From positions 1 to 33,705 of the forward strand of contig JAHEIO010000024.1 in the NCBI GenBank assembly GCA_024639325.1: a stretch of DNA of 33,705 bases, in the 5' to 3' direction. Shown piece by piece: positions 28,949 through 33,705 of the stretch (the stretch's first letter is position 1; every line of letters begins with the position of its first letter). The position numbers were made by a program, and so were the translations under genes. The stretch is from Gammaproteobacteria bacterium. GTDB lineage: Bacteria > Pseudomonadota > Gammaproteobacteria > Arenicellales > JAANXG01. Under the pieces are notes generated by a model that saw nothing but the letters and a program-made list of their open reading frames with translations, did not search any database and was not told the origin of the DNA.

Positions 28949-29176
28949 TTAGCCGACTTCCCGGTCGCCGTGGTCGTACCAGCCGACGTGCGGATGGCTG
29001 CTTTCCTGCTCCAAACGGATGTCCATGCCGAGCACTTCCAGCATTTTTTCTATATTGACTCCGGCAAACTCGATTTTCAGCCGCGCCAGGTGCTGTCTGT
29101 TGAGAAACAACGTATTGGGCGGATAACCGTGTTCTTTCTGAAAATCAGCTGCAATGCGGTTGATATGGCTCAACAT
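28949..29176 (-). CDS. Small uncharacterised protein (75 aa)
   Basis: I do not recognise this gene. The ATG at 29176 has a good GAGG site 8 bases upstream, better than the earlier in-frame start at 29266, which would add a cysteine-rich unlikely tail. The product is soluble, slightly acidic and without cysteine. It begins with a helix (MLSHINRIAADFQKEHGY), has a middle PNTLFLNRQHLARLKIEF and ends SHPHVGWYDHGDREVG. It looks like a compact alpha/beta domain, and the arrangement is reminiscent of short hypothetical proteins in other gammaproteobacteria. It follows the divergent enolase by 120 bases on the same strand and precedes yajD, so it may be transcribed with either. Confidence 0.65.
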   Translation of the reverse strand: MLSHINRIAADFQKEHGYPPNTLFLNRQHLARLKIEFAGVNIEKMLEVLGMDIRLEQESSHPHVGWYDHGDREVG

Positions 29177-29296
29177 CGTGTGATCCTCGATTGATCGCGA
29201 TATTTGCAAGTATGGCATAACATATGTTTGACAGAGATAAAACCCGTATCCGTTCAAAAGACACAAATGGTCGACCTGGGGCAGGAATCCGGCCCA

Positions 29297-30577
29297 TTAC
29301 CGCGGTTGCACGATCTTTCTCCCCGCAAACACTGCATTCTTCTTGCTGAGACAACGCTCGATGCGCAGGAGTTCATTCCACTTGGCCATGCGTTCGCTGC
29401 GGGCAAACGAGCCTACCTTGATCTGCCCCGCATTCGTCGCCACCGCAAGATGCGATATAAGCGTGTCCTCGGTCTCACCCGAGCGCGCCGACACCACGGG
29501 ACGCCAGCTTGACGCCTGGGTCAGTCGGATCGCAGCCAGGGTCTCGGTCAGGGTTCCGATCTGATTGGGTTTGATCAACACCGCATTGGCCAGGTTGCTC
29601 TCTACGCCTTTCTCGATCAGATGGATGTTGGTTGTAAACAGGTCGTCACCAATGAGTTGAATACGTTCCCCCAGTTCGGATCGAATCGACGCCCAGCCGT
29701 CCGGGTCCTGGTCCGAGAATGGGTCTTCCAGTGACACGATGGGATAGTTGGCGCACCATGCCGTGAACAAGCCGAGGAGTTCGTCACGGCTCAACGCACG
29801 GCCTTCCAGGCCGAATCGATATAACGCACCGTCATATAGCTCACTGGCCGCGACATCCAGCGCGATTGCCACGTCTTTACCAGGCGTATAACCGGCAAGT
29901 TCAATGCACTTCATGACCGCGTCGAGCACCTGGGTGTGACTGTCGAATTCCGGCCAGTATCCGCCCTCATCGGCGACGCCGAAATACTTCTTATGTTCCC
30001 GCATCCAATCTCCGGCGGCATGGTATACGTTGTGAGTGATCTCGAGACTCTGTGGAAAATCTTCTGCACCGACGGGGATGACAAGAAAGTCCTGGATATC
30101 CGTTCGCCATGCGCTGTGGGCTCCTCCACCAAACAGCTGGATCTGCGGCATCGGCATCAGGTACTCGCGACCGCCACCCAGATAATGGAACAGTGGCACC
30201 CGATCAACCGCGGCTGCTGCTTTGGCCACAGCCATCGATACCGCCAGGATTGCATTGCCACCCAGCCGGGATTTGTTCATGGTCCCGTCGAGGTCACACA
30301 TCGTATGGTCTACGGCTTCCTGGTCGAACACGTCCATGCCCTCGACAACGGGTGCGATTTCGCCTTCTATATTGCGCACCGCCGAGAACACGGCATCCCC
30401 CCTCAGCCGCCGCGGATCGCGATCACGGAGTTCGAGCGCCTCGGTGCGCCCGGTGGACGCCCCGGAGGGCACAAGTCCCGAGCCCACCGCACCGTTTTCC
30501 ATCGTGACGGTGCACTCCACGGTTGGTTTGCCGCGGGAATCGTATATCTGGAATGCCTCAACACGCTTGATTTTCAT
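29297..30577 (-). CDS. Divergent enolase-like protein
   Basis: 426-residue enolase-family protein. Retained (yeast numbering in brackets): loop serine S41 (S39), E204 in ADEGG (E211), metal ligands D241 (D246), E284 (E295) and D311 (D320), the catalytic base K336 (K345), R365 (R374) and K387 (K396), H154 (H159). Changed: the conserved glutamate of DIQEF is aspartate (D163; E168 in yeast) and the histidine of SHRSGETED is alanine (A364; H373). Both normally contact substrate. Canonical enolase makes phosphoenolpyruvate from 2-phosphoglycerate; with these changes another 2-phospho-acid is possible, or reduced activity. The start ATG 30577 overlaps the stop of the upstream kinase gene (ATGA); an in-frame GTG/ATG further upstream lies inside that gene. 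The normal partners pyrG or ftsB are absent. Confidence 0.85.
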   Translation of the reverse strand: MKIKRVEAFQIYDSRGKPTVECTVTMENGAVGSGLVPSGASTGRTEALELRDRDPRRLRGDAVFSAVRNIEGEIAPVVEGMDVFDQEAVDHTMCDLDGTMNKSRLGGNAILAVSMAVAKAAAAVDRVPLFHYLGGGREYLMPMPQIQLFGGGAHSAWRTDIQDFLVIPVGAEDFPQSLEITHNVYHAAGDWMREHKKYFGVADEGGYWPEFDSHTQVLDAVMKCIELAGYTPGKDVAIALDVAASELYDGALYRFGLEGRALSRDELLGLFTAWCANYPIVSLEDPFSDQDPDGWASIRSELGERIQLIGDDLFTTNIHLIEKGVESNLANAVLIKPNQIGTLTETLAAIRLTQASSWRPVVSARSGETEDTLISHLAVATNAGQIKVGSFARSERMAKWNELLRIERCLSKKNAVFAGRKIVQPR

Positions 30578-31584
30578 GGTGTCGTACCCTGCTCCATGGC
30601 GTCTATTCGTTGCGCCCAAAGGCTGCAGATTTCGTCCACTGCAAATATCCGCCGCGGCAGCAGCGAGTAGACGAAGTCACGTACAACCTGCCTCGACAAG
30701 TCGTCTTCAAGGTACTCTACGGGAGACTTTCCATCTACGCGGGCCAGCATCAACATCAGCAACAAACGTCCCGTGCGCTGTTCCATATCCGGTTCGATTT
30801 TTGGGAAACAGGCGCGGTAGCTATCCCAGCCCGCGGGTACCAGCGACAGGTAGCGGTGATAGTTGCCACGATCCAAAAGGGTTTTGAGCAGGAAGTGATT
30901 GAACAGGAAAGCCGCGTCGAACGCGGGTTCACCAAACCAGGCCACTTCACAATCGAGCAGCACCATGGCGTCCGAGCCAATCATGATGTTCTTGGGGCTG
31001 AAGTCCCCGTGTATCAAACACCGGCGGGTTTCCTCCAGCCGCCTTGCCTCGTCTTTGATCTGTTTGCTGAGCGGCGGGTGCCGTGCGGCGGTCGTCAACA
31101 GGTAGGGCTCGGTGCGCAGCGCGTGAAAGGACCGGGTCGTGTCGAACTGCCGCTTCAGCGATGGGTCGCCCCAGGTTTTCCGATGAATCGTACCCAGCAT
31201 GCCGCCGGCCTGCCGCGCCAGATCGGAATCCACATCGCCCGCCATCAGCATTGACTTCCAGTTTTTGCTGTGCGCGAGGTATTCCATGGCGAAGTAGTTG
31301 AGTTCCGCGTTGCAGTGCAGAATCCGCGGCATGGACCGAGGAAGGAAACCCGATACGTGACGGATGAACCGCTGTTCCGTAACATTGCGCGACACATCCA
31401 CCTGCCAGTCGTCTTTGACCTTCAGCCTGTCGAGGGCCTGCTTGACCACGATCCTGCGCTTGCCGTCGTCGATCAAATAGATGTCCGATGACACGCCGCC
31501 CGACATCGGCGTCACGCTGGATCCCGAGGCACGCAGCAATCCGCATTGAACGAGGTCGTTCTCGATCTGCTCAATGCGCGTCAC
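30574..31584 (-). CDS. APH/MtnK-type small-molecule kinase
   Basis: 336-residue protein of the aminoglycoside phosphotransferase/choline kinase fold. Visible kinase residues: K48 (IVVKQAL), the catalytic IHGDFSPKN (191-199) with D194 and N199, and the metal-binding DCE (211-213) followed by FGEPAFDAAF. The last pattern resembles 5-methylthioribose kinase (FYGPxGFD) more than antibiotic kinases, so a sugar, sugar-acid or similar alcohol is a more likely substrate than an antibiotic. The start is GTG 31584 with an AAGG site 7 bases upstream. Its stop overlaps the enolase-like gene start, so the two proteins are made together. A divergent MFS gene begins 60 bases away. Confidence 0.82.
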   Translation of the reverse strand: MTRIEQIENDLVQCGLLRASGSSVTPMSGGVSSDIYLIDDGKRRIVVKQALDRLKVKDDWQVDVSRNVTEQRFIRHVSGFLPRSMPRILHCNAELNYFAMEYLAHSKNWKSMLMAGDVDSDLARQAGGMLGTIHRKTWGDPSLKRQFDTTRSFHALRTEPYLLTTAARHPPLSKQIKDEARRLEETRRCLIHGDFSPKNIMIGSDAMVLLDCEVAWFGEPAFDAAFLFNHFLLKTLLDRGNYHRYLSLVPAGWDSYRACFPKIEPDMEQRTGRLLLMLMLARVDGKSPVEYLEDDLSRQVVRDFVYSLLPRRIFAVDEICSLWAQRIDAMEQGTTP

Positions 31585-31644
31585 GTCCGGACCTTAGTAA
31601 TCGAAATAGCTGTTAGACTTCGCGGTTTTGCAGGAATAAAATCC

Positions 31645-32829
31645 GTGCCGGCACGCTTCAGGACCCCCGAATACCTTTTGATCTTCCTCGCGATCGGGTC
31701 TTCGCTGTCGTTTTCCGTCTGGCATGCCCTGCTCAACAACTTTGCCGTAGAGCAGGCGGCGTTTACGGGAAGGGAGATCGGGATCCTGCAAAGTCTGCGC
31801 GAGGTGCCCGGATTCCTGGCTTTCACGGCGGTCTTCCTTCTGCTGGTCATAAGGGAGCAGGTGTTTGCCCTGCTGGCGGTTTGTCTGCTGGGCATCGGTG
31901 TCGCCATGACGGGATTCATGCCCAGCGAGTATGGTCTGTATTTCACCACCGTACTGATGTCCGTCGGATTCCACTACTATTATACGTTGCAGCAATCGCT
32001 CACACTGCAATGGATAGACAAGGGCCGCTCTCCAGTGGTCATGGGGCGGCAGTCATCCGCTTCGTCCATTGCGGCGTTGATTGCTTTCGGCAGCATCTGG
32101 CTGGGAACGGAATATCTCGACATCGAATTCAAGTGGATGTACCTGGCGGCAGGAGGCATCGCGTTATTGATTGCTCTCGGGGCCTGGTTGATGTTCCCCC
32201 ACTTTTCACACAGCGTGCCGCAGCGCAAACATCTGTTTCTCCGCAGGCGCTACTGGCTTTACTACGCGCTTACATTTATGAGCGGCGCGCGCAGGCAGAT
32301 ATTCATCGTGTTCGCCGGGTTCCTGATGGTGGAGAAATTCGGTTTCTCGGCGGCGGATATCGCGCTCCTGTTTCTCATCAACCACATCATCAATGCACTG
32401 CTGGCCCCTAAAATCGGTCGTTTCATTGTCCGCTTCGGAGAGCGTCTCGCGTTGACCTTGGAGTATCTCGGACTGATCGTTATTTTCATCGCCTACGCCA
32501 TCGTAGAAGTGGCATGGATTGCGGCACTGCTATATGTTCTCGACCATGTGCTGTTTGCCATGGCTATAGGCATAAAAAGCTATTTCCAGAAAATTGCCGA
32601 TCCCGCGGATATGGCATCCACCTCGGGCGTGTCCTTTACCATCAATCACATTGCCGCGGTCGTTATTCCCATCACGTTCGGCTTTATCTGGCTGCACTCC
32701 CCTGCCGTTGTTTTCCTGGCCGGTGCCGCGATGGCGGTTGTATCATTATTGCTGGCCCGGTTGGTGCCCGTCGATCCGGGTAATCGGGGTCAGAGAACAA
32801 TTGTTGGTAATATAAGCATGCTCAAATAA
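31645..32829 (+). CDS. MFS transporter with mobile-element-derived C-terminus
   Basis: 394-residue polytopic protein with about twelve membrane spans in two halves, as in the major facilitator superfamily; a basic loop after the sixth span (SVPQRKHLFLRRRYW) separates them. The substrate is unknown. I chose GTG 31645 because AGGAA lies 8 bases upstream and it directly precedes the first span (MPARFRTPEYLLIFL); an earlier TTG at 31546 overlaps the divergent kinase gene. Residues 379-394 (GNRGQRTIVGNISMLK) are encoded by the left inverted repeat of the RAYT element and adjoining bases, so the natural C-terminus has been replaced. The last span ends before this, so the protein may still work. Confidence 0.85.
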   Translation: MPARFRTPEYLLIFLAIGSSLSFSVWHALLNNFAVEQAAFTGREIGILQSLREVPGFLAFTAVFLLLVIREQVFALLAVCLLGIGVAMTGFMPSEYGLYFTTVLMSVGFHYYYTLQQSLTLQWIDKGRSPVVMGRQSSASSIAALIAFGSIWLGTEYLDIEFKWMYLAAGGIALLIALGAWLMFPHFSHSVPQRKHLFLRRRYWLYYALTFMSGARRQIFIVFAGFLMVEKFGFSAADIALLFLINHIINALLAPKIGRFIVRFGERLALTLEYLGLIVIFIAYAIVEVAWIAALLYVLDHVLFAMAIGIKSYFQKIADPADMASTSGVSFTINHIAAVVIPITFGFIWLHSPAVVFLAGAAMAVVSLLLARLVPVDPGNRGQRTIVGNISMLK

Positions 32830-32857
32830 TGGAATTCATCATGCAAGGGAGTTGCAT

Positions 32858-33550
32858 ATGCCTAGGAAGCCACGCTTTCACCTACCTGGTTATCCCCAGC
32901 ACGTCATTCAGCGCGGTAACAACCGCGAACCGTGCTTCTTTGAAGCGGCGGATTTTCGTTTTTACCTGGATAGCCTTGGCAAGGCCTGCGTCCGGTTTGG
33001 GTGTTCGGTGCATGCGTACGTGTTGATGACCAACCACGTACATCTGTTGCTGACGCCACACGCGGAGCATAGTATTTCCCAAGTCATGCAGTCGCTGGGG
33101 TGTCGCTATGTGCGTTACGTTAACCAGGCCTATCTACGCACGGGCACCTTGTGGGAAGGCCGGTACAGGGCCGGCCTGGTGGAGGCGGACGGGTACCTCC
33201 TGAGTTTGTATCGCTATATCGAGATGAATCCCGTGCGCGCGGGCATGGTTACGGATCCGGCAGATTATCCGTGGTCCAGTTATCGCTCTAACGGCAAGGG
33301 CGAGCCGGATCCGCTTATTACGCCCCATGCCTTGTATTTAGGCCTCGCTGCAGAGGCGAAAACAAGATTTCGAACATATCGCGCGCTGTTTGGCACACCC
33401 CTCGATTCCGATCAGCTTCAAGAAATCCGGCACACCGTGAACCATGAGTTAGCGCTGGGTAACGATCGTTTCAAAGACAATGTCGAGTCCATGACCCATC
33501 GGCGAACGCGCCTTGGCCAAGCCGGCCGACCAAGGAATAAACTGAATTAG
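32858..33550 (+). CDS. REP-associated tyrosine transposase (RAYT, Y1/IS200-like)
   Basis: 230-residue HUH-type DNA transposase. The N-terminus MPRKPRFHLPGYPQHVIQRG is typical of the family, the HUH metal-binding motif is HVH (60-62, in TNHVHLLLTP), and the likely catalytic tyrosine is Y120 in YRYIEMNPVRAG (118-129), followed by DPADYPWSSYRSN. These enzymes cleave single-stranded DNA at REP palindromes and are thought to have spread REPs; most are single-copy and domesticated. The ATG at 32858 has AGGGAG 7 bases upstream; a TTG two codons earlier is less likely. The coding frame is complete, so the enzyme may be active. It lies between inverted repeats (see the element entry). Confidence 0.9.
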   Translation: MPRKPRFHLPGYPQHVIQRGNNREPCFFEAADFRFYLDSLGKACVRFGCSVHAYVLMTNHVHLLLTPHAEHSISQVMQSLGCRYVRYVNQAYLRTGTLWEGRYRAGLVEADGYLLSLYRYIEMNPVRAGMVTDPADYPWSSYRSNGKGEPDPLITPHALYLGLAAEAKTRFRTYRALFGTPLDSDQLQEIRHTVNHELALGNDRFKDNVESMTHRRTRLGQAGRPRNKLN

Positions 33551-33583
33551 CGAACAGTCTTGGAATATTAGAAAAAATTGTTC

Positions 33584-33619
33584 TCTGACCCGGTTTACCG
33601 ATTCTGACCCGGTTTACCG
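33584..33619. repeat. Direct repeat at the right end of the RAYT element
   Basis: TCTGACCCGGTTTACCG occurs at 33584-33600 and again at 33603-33619, a 17-base identical unit with a 19-base period. The first copy is part of the right inverted repeat. Doubling may reflect slipped transposition or two nested ends. Confidence 0.7.
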
Positions 33620-33624
33620 GTTTA

Positions 33625-33705
33625 CTATTCGCGTGCTTTCTTATCCAGCGACCTCAGGTAGGCGAGCTTCTCAGCGATTTTCTGTTCCAGGCCGCGGGGC
33701 ACCGG
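33625..33705 (-). CDS. 3' end of an unidentified gene (partial)
   Basis: The last 26 codons and TAG of a frame that enters from beyond the window edge. The visible residues are charged and helix-forming (GLEQKIAEKLAYLRSLDKKA). There is no recognisable motif. It ends 5 bases after the RAYT element boundary, so the element may also have affected this gene's end. Coding is supported only by the open frame and helical composition. Confidence 0.4.
   Translation of the reverse strand, partial: PVPRGLEQKIAEKLAYLRSLDKKARE

Larger units (their letters stand above)
32779..33619. mobile_element. RAYT-type element with flanking inverted repeats
   Basis: The sequences at 32779-32802 and 33576-33599 are inverted copies with 22 of 24 bases matching, including an uninterrupted 14-base core GGTCAGAGAACAAT and its complement. 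They flank the REP-associated transposase gene at 32858-33550. The right end is partly doubled: CTGACCCGGTTTACCG recurs at 33604-33619. REP-associated tyrosine transposases normally sit between REP-type repeats, so the ends may be their substrate. The left end enters the 3' end of the MFS gene, the right end stops just before another minus-strand gene. No target duplication is evident, as expected for HUH enzymes. Confidence 0.65.

Noticed and set aside
30574-31584. Antibiotic-resistance aminoglycoside kinase
   Set aside because: The fold is shared, but the motif after the metal-binding residues resembles methylthioribose kinase and the context is metabolic, so a resistance call is not supported.

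Overview
The window is a chromosomal segment of a Gram-negative, aerobic gammaproteobacterium. The evidence is a Fis protein, the linkages cutA-dsbD, accB-accC-prmA and tsaC-hemF, a Kdo transferase for lipopolysaccharide, oxygen-dependent HemF, and an RND/TolC efflux system. Base composition is moderately GC-rich. Gene order recalls free-living gammaproteobacteria (Chromatiales or pseudomonad-like neighbourhoods), but I cannot name a genus.

Layout. 1-637: a small inverted-repeat (MITE-like) element and a leader region. 638-4604: four-gene polyamine-type ABC importer (binding protein, ATPase, two permeases). 4601-5865: a possible gene remnant, then fxsA and an alpha/beta hydrolase on the minus strand. 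5925-13087: mostly tightly packed plus-strand genes: cutA, dsbD, a TlpA-type thioredoxin, accB, accC, prmA and a zinc-ribbon/DUF3426 membrane protein. 13088-13434: structured leader before fis. 13435-20086: fis, purH, purD, purE, tsaC, hemF, waaA. 20128-22626 (minus): pcm-like methyltransferase, tolC, SnoaL-like protein. 22750-27059 (plus, divergent): RND adaptor and RND pump. 27101-27204: a long palindromic repeat. 27254-28510: DadA-like oxidoreductase. 28538-31584 (minus): an APH/MtnK-like kinase translationally coupled to a divergent enolase, followed by a 75-aa protein and yajD. 31645-32829: a divergent MFS transporter whose last codons come from the end of a RAYT-type mobile element (32779-33619). 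33625-33705: 3' end of an unidentified minus-strand gene.

How genes work together. CutA, DsbD and the TlpA-like protein form a periplasmic redox/metal block. AccB and AccC are two subunits of acetyl-CoA carboxylase. PurH, PurD and PurE are purine biosynthesis enzymes. The adaptor, RND pump and TolC could form a complete tripartite efflux system arranged around one divergent control region, which carries an operator-like dyad. The least explained part is the kinase-enolase-MFS group: the enolase keeps its metal ligands and lysine base but has two active-site replacements. This makes it the best candidate here for an undescribed small-molecule pathway.

Several partners common in related genomes are absent at their usual places (aroQ before accB, dusB before fis, purK after purE, groESL beside fxsA). 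All assignments come from reading the sequence; no database search was run.
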